A stretch of 64,000 nt of DNA from Mimachlamys varia (GCA_947623455.1 OX392534.1:34601426-34665425), one strand, 5' to 3'. Shown: positions 23,711-36,303, counted from the first letter of the stretch. Numbers and translations are program-made. The notes: generated by a model not told the origin, from the sequence alone.

Positions 23711-26700
23711 TTAATCTCCTCCACAGCCTCCGCCGCCGCCGCCACCGCCCCCTCCTCCACCAGAATCTCCTCCTCCTCCCCCACCCCCACAATCTCCGCC
23801 TCCAAATCCTCCTCCTCCACCTCCTCCAACTCCTCCACAGTCACCACCCCCAAATCCACCCCCAAATACACCTCCGCCGCCATCACACGAGGAGAACCCT
23901 CCGCCGTACCCTCCTCCAGTACCAACAACAACGGGAGGGGCGTGGTGTACAGCGGGTGTGTAGGTGGGTGGTCCGGGAGCGTACGCGGTACCAGGGCCCG
24001 GCGTAAAACCTGGATTTTGAACACCGCCCGACGTCGGAACAATATATCCCGGCTGGACAGACTCTGAAATTCAAAAAGTTGAAAAACATAATCAGATGGT
24101 CCAATCAAAATTAAAAGTTGTGACAAATTAACATTAGTGCCAAGGAGGAAAGATCAGTTGTCTTATTGCTTTACAAGATTGTTGTTTACTGGTAGCTGTT
24201 TGTTTTCTTGACGTCACATATGTAACGTTACATAATATTCTGGACTTTTGTTGTGCCAGTCAGGGTCCATACTTAAAGTACATGTAGATAGTCTTTGAAT
24301 AATATCTCGAATTAAACAAATGTGCGTTTAGCAAAGTTCTTGAACAGCAGTCTACCTGCACACAAATGATATAGCTGTATGGTGCAGTTTCATGCATTTT
24401 TCGGCATACTGTATCTATTAATAAATTTAAAAGGTGCAGCATATGTGTGTTCTACGTCATCTTTAATGATAGGGGGTGGCAGACTCTGCTGGTGGATTTT
24501 GTTTAGTCCCCGAGGTTTGCTGGAGCCTCCATAGCCACAGTTAATCTCATTCGAGTAGTGGCACAGTAAATAATATACACATTTTCGTAGTACACGATTT
24601 GAAATTATACAGAGCTAGATAAAGTTTACTTTTAAATTCGTAAATTAAAGGGGCTTTACGCACCTGACCTTTATGCTTCTACAATAGTTTAGAAATTTTA
24701 GATTCCCAACTGTTGGCCCCTAGCATCACTAAAAAGTCCTATGAGGACGAAACAGCTGCATGATGCAGTTTAATTCATTTTTTTCGTCATACTGTATCTA
24801 TTACTTAAGTTAAAAGATGCAGCATATGTGTGTGTTGCGTCATCTTTGCAACATCAAGCACATATATTCTAAACTTTCCAAATGCAATATACAAGCCATT
24901 GCGGGCATTATCCAATAGCCCATACGAAGATGAAAAACTGAATAATCGACTAGTTGCTTCAAACTTCAATAAAATATTCCCATAAATATTTGAGTAGACT
25001 AAGCAGGTATATCGACCCTTAGGTTGTTTTTTTATTGTCTGATCACGTGCTCCTCTTTATACTCACGTGTGTTGACGTAGGTGATCTGTTGTCCGGTGGT
25101 TGCCTGTGTCGTTATTACTCGTCCGGGCATAGAACGTCGACTGGAGTTACAGTACACACATATGAACACAATGAAGGCGATGAACAGTCCAACTCCAACC
25201 AGACTGCCGATAACTATTCCAGCGATGATCCCTCCGGTAGCATTGGATCTGAAAAACAAATCAGAGTATTCCGAAGCGTCAACAAGACTATAATCTGAAC
25301 TTATTAATTGATAGCTATAATAAGAAACTAAATTTCAGCACAATAGTATCCATGCTTCAGCAGGAGAACGGTTTCATGAAAACGGGCAAGGTAATCCTCT
25401 TCTGCTTTATTGAGGACGCCCGCCATGTAAATATTACATTGATGTCACATCACAATAAATGTCACGTCTTCAAAGTGAGAACTGAGGAACCATTTTTAAT
25501 CAATTTTAATGATGGCATGCTAATGAGCATATTCGAAAACAACAACCTTCATATCAGCATAGATATCATAGATATAATATATAGATAATGTTATTATTAT
25601 TAAAATAATATTATTCCCATATCATTTCGATGATAGAATTTCAACCGTGTTACATAAATGGATCCATATAGATTTTTGTTCACAAATGTGAATTATATCA
25701 TTTCGACATTGTCATGAATAACGCATATTGTTAACATAGATGACAAATACAACAGGGCCCAGTTTTATCAGTCATTAATGCATTTGTTTTATTTTCGATG
25801 TATGTACATTTCAATTGATGTATTTGAGGAATTATCAGATTTTGAAAAACAAAAAACAAAAAACAAAAATGCTAGTTATTGATTATCTTTCAACAGCTCG
25901 CCCCAAATCTTGTTTCCGGTTCCGGTTGCGTACTTACACGTAATCAGAGTAGTAGTAGTCGACGTATTGTTCTGGACAGCAGTAGTAGTAGCCACTGGTC
26001 CCTCCGCAGCACCCTTCATAACAGGTGAACGACTGACTCTTGTACACAACGCTTCCGTAGTAGTAACTGTAATCGGAGGAAAGGGAGTAACAATCGGATG
26101 CCATGGCAACTCCTGAAAAATAAATATATCAATGTAACAAATACATAAGCATGTAAGGAATGCATAACACACACATATGCTGCACCTTTTAAATTTAGTA
26201 AAGATACCGTATGCCGAAAAAATGAATTAAACTGCATCATACAGCTCTTTCGTCCTCCTTGGACTCTTCACTGATGCTAGGGGCCAAAAGTGGGAATCCA
26301 AAATTTCTAAACTAGTGTGGAAGCAAAAGGGTCTGGTGCGTAAATAGATCAAAAACAAGAAATAAATAAATTTAAGACGTAAAAAGCCAAGATGTATTAA
26401 CCATTATCAACTATGAGTAAATAATTTTTGAGACTTTGAATATAACAAACTAGGAGGGTTGAAAATTGAGGTGACTATTGTTTGTTTTAGGGAGCTAGCT
26501 TATTTAATCATAAAAGAACAACGTCCAGGTATTGATATTTTACTCGGCATGGTAAATTCCAAGCTTGCTGGTGTAATAAAAAAACAAAAAGCATATATAA
26601 TTCATGTTTAAGCATTTACACTTGAGTTGATTTATCTGGCTTGCATGAAGGGCATTTTGTTTTGTTTGATTTGATTACGTTTACGTCATATATGCTAGGG

Positions 26701-28319
26701 TTATTTAAGAACAGCCCCCGGACTCACAATATGTCAGTAAAATTTAGATATATTAGACTTGTATATTCGCTATTTAAAAGATACATTTATTAACTAGATC
26801 AACACAGTTAATGATAAGACATTAAGGCTGAAGTTTTCATTACATTAGCTCACCAAATTTATTACATGTCAGTCTTTAAAGCGAACTGAATGCTGCGAAA
26901 CGACATATTATTTAGAGTTCATTTATACACCTAGGTCATGGGGAAGATGATTTCTAAACTGGATGTTGAAAGGCATACCTTAAATATAGATGAAGGTTGC
27001 TAGGTGAATGTACAAAAACATGGTAAAACGTTCTTATGTTAAAAGTATAGACCCATGCCAATAAAAACTACAAGCTTCATTTAAAGTGTCTTTTCTTACC
27101 TTAAATGTTGTTATACAGAAACTAGCCATGGTGTAAACATTATAGTACTTTTTGGTTCAGACGACTAAAACATGTCCAATGCTTCAGTTGCTCTTCAAAT
27201 TATATATTGCATTTAGTTCATTTATCGATCAAGGTAACTTAGCCATTGTTTTCTTATTTACAATCTGCTGAAATATATTACCTTTTGATTTTATTATGAT
27301 GTTAGTAGTGTCGAATGGCCATATTTATGTGTATATGAGGTCGACTTCCCTCTTAACAACTATTAAAAGAGCAATAAAGCTCCATATGACATTGGTATAT
27401 AAATACATTTTAAATTAAACGTCACTTCTCACAACTTAGCAGCGTCGCAAAAGAGATTGACATGTTACAAATCCAATGAGCTATTTTTTGCTGAAGATGC
27501 TAGCCTAATACTCTATTTTAAAATATCTTAAGAGGCAATTTAGGGTGAAAACTGCATAATTAAGGGGGTTTGTTGAACCTTAACACCTCTGGGGCTCTCC
27601 TTGAAAGAGCAAGTTAAATTATCGGAAAATCTTAATGTTAAGAAACCAAACAACGTCCAGTTATAGTTTCCCCCTGCATTGAATGTCAATATATTGGTTA
27701 AAGATATTTTGAAGTAACCTTGGTATAAACAAACTTATCCAGAATAGGTAATTTGGAGCAGTTCTGATAAGTTCAATACATTAAGTTCAGAGTATGCATA
27801 TATCTAATTTGCATTCGAGGCACATACCCGTTTGTACTCGTTTTAAGCCAATGCATATTGCTTTTACTACATGGTTTGTTGTGGGTAAGGGTACTGGGGC
27901 GTATCGTTTATCAATAACAAACCTTCGAGAGGAACTGTGTATTTATATATACTGACAGTATAGTTAGGGTTGACTAGCAATTGTAAAGGTATAATAATGT
28001 AAGCTCCAGGCCAAACATGTAAACCCGTGTGAGACGACAGACATGGACGTATATACCTGTATCAACAATACACAACTTAATAGCACACAGGACTGAATAA
28101 CGATTTTTCACATATATATGCGTCGTATGTCTGCCGTTTACAGCTTACCGACAATCTCGGGTATATGCTAGACTGATGCGAGACAATATATGACGTTATC
28201 TATCGTCCATCTAATACTGAACAATATTGTGGTAGAATCACATTGAATAAGATTTGAAACTGTTAGTGAAGCTTACCTGTACCCAGCAGGGACAGCAGCA
28301 GCATACCCAGTGCCGCCAT
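23711..28319 (-). CDS. Gene B: six-cysteine single-pass membrane protein (Shisa/CYYR1-like), 250 aa, four exons
   Basis: Proposed exons on the minus strand are 28319-28277, 26112-25938, 25248-25067 and 24063-23711 (43+175+182+353 nt, exactly 251 codons). Splice sites are GT-AG, with phases 1, 2 and 1. Residues 1-19 are a signal peptide. The ectodomain at about 20-73 is Tyr-rich with C22, C45, C49-C50 and C59-C60, including GCCGG and YYYCCPEQY. An NAT sequon lies at 75-77, a Gly/Ile/Val-rich helix at about 80-107, and CNSSRR marks the cytosolic face. The tail has PPTY at 165-168, then about 65 residues that are mostly glycine with GGGDCGG repeats, ending CGGD. Against gene A, the ectodomain is about 64% identical by hand alignment and the transmembrane exon about 97%. 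The probable role is a WW-domain-binding transmembrane adaptor, by family analogy only. A Gly-rich secreted-matrix role is less likely because of the central helix. Confidence 0.87.
24371..24461 (+). mobile_element. Partial hammerhead-bearing repeat, first member of a head-to-tail pair
   Basis: It begins within the ribozyme 3' strand (AGCTGTATGGTGCAG) close to the expected cleavage point and runs to CGTCATC. A full unit in the same orientation follows 43 bp later. It lies in intron 3 of gene B, antisense to the gene. Confidence 0.65.
24505..24844 (+). mobile_element. Hammerhead-bearing repeat, full length, second member of a head-to-tail pair
   Basis: 340 bp from AGTCCCCGAGG to CGTCATC. The hammerhead at 24,722-24,768 has good stems and GAAA, but core CTAAAAA, so it is predicted to be inactive. 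With the partial unit before it, the cleavage-site-to-cleavage-site distance is about 390 nt. Confidence 0.72.
25375..25555 (-). mobile_element. Penelope-like element tail fragment in gene B intron 2
   Basis: GCCCGCCATGTAAATATTAC and CACGTCTTCAAAGTGAGAAC match the family tail. It lies in the same intron as the copy at 16.7-17.06 kb in gene A, so it is probably an ancestral insertion. Confidence 0.55.
26165..26344 (-). mobile_element. 5'-truncated hammerhead-bearing repeat in intron 1 of gene B
   Basis: This copy is in the sense direction of gene B, about 50 bp before the exon 2 acceptor. The hammerhead at 26,233-26,281 has core GTGAAGA (C3 changed) and a weakened stem III, so it is probably inactive. 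Confidence 0.68.
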
Positions 28320-28460
28320 CTTGAATCGTCGGTTTGCCGTTGTTGGTTATTTATAACTTTTACGTGTACAGGTAGTTAGCTGTTTATGGTCGAGCGGGTC
28401 TTTGCAAAAGGACTGGCAGTCAGGTGGGTAGGGATGACTTGAGTATTTCATTATGTACCC
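28320..28460 (-). promoter_or_regulatory. Gene B core and proximal promoter with TATA box and TISU start
   Basis: TATAAATA reads on the minus strand at 28355-28348, again 36 bp before the ATG. The start context CAAGATGGCGGC fits the TISU consensus SAASATGGCGGC exactly. TISU elements are known to direct initiation on very short 5' UTRs. About 130 bp upstream is conserved with gene A, including an AGGACTGG block and AGGTGGGTAGGGATGA (plus-strand reading). Confidence 0.72.
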
Positions 28461-29108
28461 CGTCCCTCTCTATGAAGTTATCTATGTGATGTAATTATTA
28501 ATGCTGACCAAATGGAGTTTCTGTGATATTTTTCTTAAATAACTCAAAATCTTTAATGACTAAAGGCTTATTATAATGTACCTTAAACAAATTATAAACA
28601 GGATATTTACATATATGCAAAATGCCAAATTGGTTAAAGGAGAATAAGCTATACACATAAATAAACTGTCATAGATCTCCTCCACATTTATTTGCCGCTA
28701 TCAGATACTTTACAAGGTTACGTACTTCTTTAGCTTTCTGTGTATTAAGAAGACTAGGAATCTTATTTACGATCTGGTTATTTCTAAATTATCATTTTAA
28801 TACTTCCGTCTTAAATTAGTTCACCTTATGCAAAAATAAAAACCGAAACCCGTCTTGTACACTATGTGTCATTAGGTTGACACTTACTACAAGCCTGTAA
28901 TTTGTCAATGCCAACATAATGTCACGGTTCATTGTTAAATTTGTAAGTTTTCTTTCATATAGTCGATATTAACTGAGTTTGTAAGAAACGATAGTAGAAG
29001 GAATAAATTTGTCAATGCTCTTTCAACCAAACCTTAAGGCATATCTGTAATTGCATTATACCCCTCCAATATATAAACGAAGTCTATTCGATAGATCCAC
29101 TGGTCATT

Positions 29109-30135
29109 AAGGATGTACACCTCTGAGAAATCAAAGTTTTCCTGTATCAAACTTTTTTTCTCGTATACAATTTGGATAAGGGAGTTCAAGGCATGACGGA
29201 AAATGCTAAGATAATGATATGCCAGTGTGCTCGTTTTTGTGCTTTAATCTGTCAAAGATACCAATATGACATAATAAGCAATTTTAAGCGAATTTTGTAG
29301 TTTTTACCAATTGTGGGATATCTTCATACTTTATCTTCCAAATTTGTGATCCGAAATGTATGAATGGGTGCAGAAATGACAAAAACAGTGTTTTCTTTTA
29401 AGTTATGGAAGTGAAATTTCTCTAACTTAATATTTTTACTCCTGAAAGCAATTAGAGCTACCCCTACCCCCATTTTTTAATGAAAAAATCCTCATTTTTT
29501 CATCATTTTTGCAGATTTTGCTCTTAATAAAAAAAGTTCTGATAACAAACTTTTTAAAAATATTTAGCGGATGAAAAGAAAATGGGTTTCTCTTTCTAAA
29601 ACCGTCATAAAAATGGGGGGTCTAGTGTGCTTAATTTTTTGTCCCTTTATTAGTGTTGGTGTTATTTTTCACATTTTCGGGTTAAAAAATAACAACTGCT
29701 CAAGTTACACTAAATATATGAACAAAATACTAAAACTGTATGATTATCCACTCTATAGCATAATATTTCTATAAAATTGAATATTATAAAATTATAAAAT
29801 AATACAGCAAAAATGAGCTCGCTATAATTAAAAATGGCTAAACACTGATGTTTTCAAGAGATCGGTCTAGCATCAAAAAGGTAATATTGTGGCTTTTTGC
29901 GAAGTGCATAAAATAGACAAAAATAGGCATATTCAAAATGGCCGCCAAATAGATAATATTTTTTAATTCATGCAAAAAAAGTTCTAGAAGAAACAGACAT
30001 TTACATTTTCACACAATTTTGAGATGCATATATGCTATTAAAATTGATCTTACTTTCTTCAATATAACATAAAATATTTAAATGAGACATAAACGAGACC
30101 TGAACGTGACTTAAACCTCAGAAGTGTACATCCTT
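29109..30135. mobile_element. 1.03-kb TIR element
   Basis: Ends are AAGGATGTACACCTCTGAG and CTCAGAAGTGTACATCCTT, near-perfect inverted repeats. Body sequence recurs inverted at about 41.93-42.36 kb. A 67-codon open stretch inside is not convincing. Confidence 0.68.
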
Positions 30136-30189
30136 ATTGTAATTAGCAACATTTTTTCAAGCTTTAGTTTGTTGAATTGTTAAATACTA

Positions 30190-30600
30190 TTTTAAAATGT
30201 CAGCTTCCTTTATCCATAGACGGCCTAATTCGGAATATACCATCATATTCGGATTGGATTTGCGCATAACTACCAACCTTTACAAAATAAGGGTAAAGTT
30301 TGTTTTCTGTACCAGGACCCCCATTGAACCCTATACGTCTGGTCCGCAGTTGACTATACTACTGACAGTGTGTTTGTCAAACACGGCTGTCGAGTCCCAA
30401 CGTTAAAATATTGTTGCATTAATGCAAATAATACTTTTCTTCCTTGTCCAGATAATTTATTCTGTGTTTGTTTGAATTTTCCATTATATTTCAATAACAC
30501 TCCAAGATAGTTTAATTCATTAACTATATCTAACACACATCCATCATTTTCCCTTTTTGATTAACTTTTAATCGTCCCCTAATTCTAAGAACAACAATCT
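30190..30600 (-). mobile_element. LINE (non-LTR) reverse transcriptase C-terminal fragment
   Basis: The minus strand encodes LDIVNELNYLGVLLKYNGKF, then in another frame SSIVNCGPDV and MMVYSELGRL. These are hallmarks of the thumb and post-RT part of non-LTR retrotransposons. Frames are broken. Confidence 0.72.
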
Positions 30601-31189
30601 TGGTTTGACAGTAACACCCCACTTGATAGTGTTATTCAACAAAGAGGTGCTTCGGGAAAGATAATCTTACCGACAGCCTACATAGGAAAATAAATTATTA
30701 TCAAAGTGTAAGTCAATCGAAGGACAGTTCTACTATATCAACTGCATTTAAACATATAATAAAAACAGCAGTGGACACCATGTTTTTCTTTGAAAAAGAA
30801 CGATCTTAAAGTCAAAAATCATATCATACGCAATTGTTTTCCCCATCTTACCTCTTTATAAAGTAATCTGATGATGTGTAAAACTGTTTACCTCCAATGT
30901 CTTATATGATTAACTTGTACCTTAAAGTATGTCAATTGGTTAGTTAAAGATCGTTGTTGAAGTCAACAAGCCAGCAGTATGGACGGTTTGTGATCTGTCG
31001 TCAAAAGATTTCGTTTGAATCCATATTGGCCAGTATTTATCTTATTGTACTTAATATCAAATTCCATCAACCTATTATTTACTTAACGATATATCAGTGC
31101 AACTGATAGATGAAATACCCATATAGTGATCACGGTTACTAGGATTCGATTTCTTTGATACTACATGTATATTCCAACTGTTCACATAC

Positions 31190-32800
31190 GAGGACAAATA
31201 CCGTATTTAAACATGTTGTTGACAAAAGTACAAAATCTTCAGAACGCTAATTTAGATATTCAGTCAGCTTACAAAAGAATCATCGACACCACACGCCTTG
31301 TTGGATTTAAGTTTTCGGATTTCACACTCTATTTCACAACCTGTAATATCAACATCAAATTCATCAAACACTACGTTTTGAATAGGTTAACTTAAAATGT
31401 TTCATGTAATTGTGAATACACGTTTGTATTTTCATTAGTTTTTATCTCAAAGGATGCAATATTACGGTATTAGCAATCTTCTTGAGATATTTTCTGAAAG
31501 GTTATTGACTGCATATTTCTGAATTGCTTGATTTATATATTTTCTCAGAAATTCTTATATATTTCACTAATAAAGTTTGTATTTACGCTTCAACTTAATA
31601 TAACACTTCTACATCTGATGGAGTTTCTCTGATTTTCAACTGATTTACAAAGGTTAGAATTAAGAGTGCCGTTTTTTGTATTATTTGAACCTTTGTTTAC
31701 ATTAATTATTTAACCAAGGCTTATTTTCTGTCATCGTTTTCTTATCTCTGGCGTGTTTTGTAACATTTGAACACCAATTAAGTGATACTAAATATTTTAC
31801 AAACTCTGAAAAAAAATGTATCGTAATTGATACACGTTACCGCTATCCCTAAGATCAAAGTCATTACATAGTTCAGATATCTCATTGGAATTTGTTTTCG
31901 GAGTTTCCTTGGTCGACTGCTCTTTGTTCTCATAAAATTGAAAGGTATTTTCATACGATTCAGATTTATATCAATGATTTCTGTATGGCGGCGGTTAACA
32001 AAGGTAATAGGTGAATCGAACTGGAGAATTGTCAGAACAAGGATAAATACAACAGGCTCAAACTGTGATATGATCTTGAATCAACAAGACTGGCCACATC
32101 GTAAGTGAAAAATGTATGATGACCATTCCTACATTAAAGGTTTATATGATTCTTCATTGAGCGACTAGGTTAATTTTTCAAACGTATTTACATTAAATAG
32201 TACAAAGTTAATTAATAAGACATGCATGTTTATTAAACAGTCAAAAGAACTGAGGAAGATAGGCTCGCAAACACTTTAATTTTGTGAACTAAGTAATTGT
32301 TGTCTTTGTTGTTAATTATATTTGTTACTTCAATTGTATTGTTGTGTAAATAGCCATCAAATAATGTAATTATTAAAGTGCTAAAAAGTGAATTGTTGAA
32401 AATAAAATTGAATTGTATCACTAGCAGTTGAGACCAGTTGTTTTACAAAGATAAAAAAACATCTTCCTAATTCGTTAAAGTGTATCATTACTTATGTAGT
32501 TTGTCCCACTATACGAATACAGACAACAGTCATTGTTTAACGGTCTCCGAAGCGATTCCCATTTGTACAACCATTACATTTTCTGTGATTAAATTATACC
32601 GAACTTTGTTCTCAAAATTACAAAACAATGTGCTGTATTGTTTGTTGTAGAAATGAAATATACATGATATTATAATGTCAAAACTATAAGCAAGACCAGA
32701 GCCGAGTCATATGAATTCCTTAGAGACAAATCTCACTGTTCATCATAAGTCTGTTCTGAATTGCTGGTGTGGGGGTATTCGGTGTACTGTATAGATGACG
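31190..32800. other. No gene seen between the gene B unit and the hammerhead repeat
   Basis: A 76-codon open stretch at 31,165-31,395 (QIPYLNMLLTKVQ) has no supporting context. Otherwise AT-rich. Confidence 0.4.
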
Positions 32801-32803
32801 TAA

Positions 32804-33057
32804 CACACTCATATGCTGCACCTTCCAAATTCAATAATAGATACAGTATGCCGAAAAATTGAATTAAACAGTATCATACAGCTGTTTCGTCCTCATAGGA
32901 CTCTTCAGTGATACTAGGGTCCAAAAGGTAGAAATCCAAATTTTCTAAACTAATGTAGAAGCAAAAGGGTCAGGTGCGTAAAACCCATTTAATTTATGAA
33001 TTTAGAAGAAAATTAAACTAGTTCTGTATAATTTCAAATCGTGTACTACGAATATAA
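32804..33057 (-). mobile_element. Hammerhead-bearing repeat, copy with intact ribozyme
   Basis: About 254 bp matching the family body, 5'-truncated relative to the 336-340-bp copies at 21.8 and 24.5 kb. The 3' end is at CGTCATC, as in the others. No open reading frame is present. It lies between the gene B duplication unit and gene C. Confidence 0.75.
32870..32915 (-). ncRNA. Hammerhead ribozyme with intact core
   Basis: Read on the minus strand: a 7-bp stem I (AGTATCA with TGATACT), core CTGAAGA, stem II GTCC/GGAC with a five-base loop, GAA, and a 3-bp stem III (ACA/TGT) closed by GC. The predicted cleavage follows the A at 32,877. Position 7 is A rather than U, which natural hammerheads tolerate. 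Other family copies have GCATCA/TGATGC in stem I, so one base pair here has changed on both sides. Hammerheads with such a short stem III are known from metazoan retrozymes and Penelope-like elements, where they often act as dimers. Confidence 0.82.
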
Positions 33058-33719
33058 CATATACCCTAAATACTAGCACACGATCACAACAGAGATTGTA
33101 CGGTCATATAAAAGGGCATAAAAAAAAACAATCAGAAAGCCGCATTCTGCATACAATCAATGGACACTAATCATAGGTAATTGAAAGGGACCGACTCAAA
33201 TCATGTATCAAGGCAATTACCCTAGAGTTCTGATTCTCATTTTGAATCTTGATATTCACTAACTAAGAATCTAGACATACATTGAGGAAACTGCCAGTGT
33301 TATTTGTCAAAGAGATTTGCAATGAAACGAAATGGACGACTCTGTCTTAGATGTCTCGCTGCTGATTTTTCCTATATTTCAAACTCTTTATACAAATCAT
33401 GTAGAGTGTTGAAACGAAACAACTTTTTTTATAGCGGGAAGTATATATAGTCCGTTCCGTTAACTCAAAAACATGAGCCGAACTCTCGTATGAAAAACGT
33501 TCTCTAGAGTAAAAAACTGGATATTTCAAGGACAAGTTTTGAGCTGAAACAAAATGTATTGAAGTAAATGTGTTCCCAGCTACAGCTACGAAAACAAAAA
33601 TAAATAAATAAATGCAAACGAGAGAGAAATTTTATATATCATACAATTGAACCTCGTTCTCTTGAAGTCAACCGGACTATGGAAATACTTTTTTGATTTT
33701 TAGTGTAAAGCTTAGCAGG

Positions 33720-33968
33720 GTTGCAAATAAACTTTATTTATTTTACAAAAATTATGAATCAAGTTATCCAACTTATATTAATCACTCTTGCTGCCCCGGA
33801 TGTTAGCGCCCGAGGGGTCTAGTTGTGGGAGGAAACCGGAGTACCTGGAGAAAATCAACGTGGTGAGGCAGGTGACCCAATACCGTTTCAAGTCCAGTCG
33901 GTGAAACAAACCCCGGCCGCCTTGGTGAAAGGCAAGTGCGCTATCCACTGCGCCACCCGACCATACTG
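33720..33968 (-). mobile_element. tRNA-derived SINE, third family
   Basis: The minus strand starts GGTCGGGTGGCGCAGTGGAT and GCGCACTTGCCTTTCACC (tRNA-like head), then a body with CCTGCCTCACC and CTCCGGTTTCCTCCCAC, and ends in an AATAAATAAAG tail. Confidence 0.72.
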
Positions 33969-34149
33969 GTTAGCGATCCGGGGGTTTAAATTCAGGTTGG
34001 CTATTTACGGCCATATATATAAAGTAACAAATTTCCGATCTGTAAGCAAATCAGTTTTGAAGACCAATCATACTAGCACAGGTGTGACAATCTAACATGT
34101 CTGACAGGAGTCGCCGATTTCCTCAGAAAAAAAATCTGTATATTAACTC

Positions 34150-35105
34150 AATAAGACATAAAACGAATGATTGAATTCTTGGTTAACAATATTTTTGTTC
34201 AGTTTTGAGGAATGATTTATCAGCAGACTGTTGGCATTCTCATGGGAACAACTCTTAGCCGATATCTTTTTGTTTTCATACGAGGCTGAATTTGTGGAAT
34301 AAATAATCAGAACAGGTAGCAAAAACTTTGCCAATCTTTTAATTTCACGTTCAGATGTATCGGCGAGGTCTTGTCTATACATATAAATAACAAGATTTTT
34401 GTTGACAACATCGATCTTATCTAAACTTCTGAACTTGGAAAGGACCACAAGACTATTCTCCATGATATGCTTACCTTGATCTCTTAATAGCCATATCTAC
34501 TTAATCTACAGTTTTGTATGGCCAACATAGACGGTTTATTATTATGCTATTATCATATGATAAAAGTGACGGTTTCACTTTTCCGATCTTGAACTTTTCT
34601 TTTCTTGATAGTAGCATCCCCATACTACGTTGTTTATATGTTACAATTGATTCGTTATTCTATGGCTTGCTCATAATATAGTGATTCTCGTGATAGATGT
34701 CGGTTGCTAACAAATTAGCTTACTATACAGAGATTCGAGAGATGAAGGTTGATGATCACTATCAGAAAAATTTATGGTCGCCATCCTGGTTTCATTGATA
34801 TTTTTTATGTATCCTTGTTTGATATGAAAGTGAATGTTGTTGAATACACTCATTAGTGTGCTTACTTGTTGTGATTGAGAATGACTTGTTTCTCACTTTG
34901 AGGACTTCATGTTGACTTGGATGTGACAAAGATAAACATTGCGGGTTTCGTCGATGAAGCAGAAGATTACTCTTCCGGTACACCTGGTTTATTCTCTTGT
35001 ACTTTTGTAAAGGTCCGAATGTAAATATGTTTTGTTCATATTTTGTCCATAGTTTAATCGATTTTGAGTTTGGATTATGGTTTCGTTTACGTTTTGGTAT
35101 TCTCT
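34150..35105 (+). mobile_element. Penelope-like element fragment
   Basis: The plus strand carries QQTVGILMGTTL-like and FSYEAEFV-like codons near 34.2 kb, then FTFPILNFSFLDS-like remains near 34.58 kb, and the complete family 3' tail ending with GGTATTCTCTTA. Many stops. Confidence 0.72.
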
Positions 35106-35109
35106 TATA

Positions 35110-36290
35110 TTTTATTCTATGCATGTACTTTTTTCTTGCATAAAGAACTTGATGCACTTTCTCGGTATTTGTTTTGCATGACTCAAAATCGCGTATTTGC
35201 TTATTATGACCTATCATCCTTAGAGAACAGTAACAACAAACACAATATTACAAATATATCTGATAATTTTTTTACTTGAAATATCGTAAATTTGATTTGC
35301 AATTGTAGATATGTTTTGAACACAAACAATATACATGTATATATAAACGGTTCTGTTTTAGTATAAGGTGTGATATAACATACATTTACTAGAATATATA
35401 ACGTAAAACCGACATTCTCTGAGATCCACATAAGGGTATGGTGTATTTAGGTTTTACAGGTAGGCTACACAGGGGCCTCGCGTGTGGAGGTGAAAGGTCA
35501 CAGATTGAAACATAATGATACTACCTACAAGCATAGGTGTAGTTCCGGTTTCCCTAAAAGTGTCTTTATTGCATTTCGTTTATATTTCATACATTTTCAT
35601 AATTTTGTAGTTCTGTTGAAACTTTTCAACGAATAGCAATCTGTTACACAAACGTCAACTGTTTGGGTTTTTCTTTTTGTTTACAATGTAGCTCCACAAT
35701 GATTCGGAATATATTTAACAAATTTTGTTGATAAAGAAAATGTTTTAAATTCAATAATAATAAAAACGTTTTGCTACATTTGATTTGAGATAACAGTCTC
35801 GACAAAACGAGAGCATTGTGAATTTTGCAACAGAAAAAGGTAATACTATATTTCATATAGAGTTCGAAATAGACATTTTGAATTATCTCCCTTTAAATTA
35901 AAGATGAAATTGCAAAGGACACGAATCAAAACCGGATAAACAATAATTTGAGGCAGTGGACTACGTGATGCTTTAACAGTTTAAATGCTTTGACAGCCAC
36001 GCCCTCTTGTGAATCAGTCAGTAGCCGGATATTACTTCAAAATCTCCTCATCCGCTGTTTCCATTCAGTTCTGTTAACGACCAACGGACTATACAATTGT
36101 ATCACTTGGTAACAGTAATTTGCAAATTGTAATAACAAATACAATGTCAACACCCTAAATGGGATGTTCCAGGAAACTAATGAAGTTTTGCAAATGATCT
36201 CGCATCAAAATAATTTGTACATATCCAATCAATATATACATGAGTAAGAAAAATGGATAAAAAAACATGGGAAATTAAAATTTTGATATA
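35110..36290. other. No gene seen
   Basis: AT-rich intergenic sequence beyond the probable 3' end of gene C. Confidence 0.4.
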
Positions 36291-36297
36291 TGCGTTA

Positions 36298-36303
36298 TTT
36301 ATT
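36298..36303 (-). terminator. Candidate polyadenylation signal for gene C
   Basis: AATAAA on the minus strand about 770 bp after the gene C stop. I saw no closer canonical hexamer. The sequence between is non-coding and would be the 3' UTR. Confidence 0.35.

Larger units (their letters stand above)
22560..31180. repeat. Tandem duplication unit 2 (3' flank, gene B, 5' flank)
   Basis: This unit is collinear with unit 1 and starts directly where unit 1 ends. Its left end (22.56-22.9 kb) matches the left end of unit 1. Its right end (a LINE fragment at 30.19-30.6 kb and a block at 31.08-31.17 kb) matches 22.1-22.5 kb. Confidence 0.7.
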
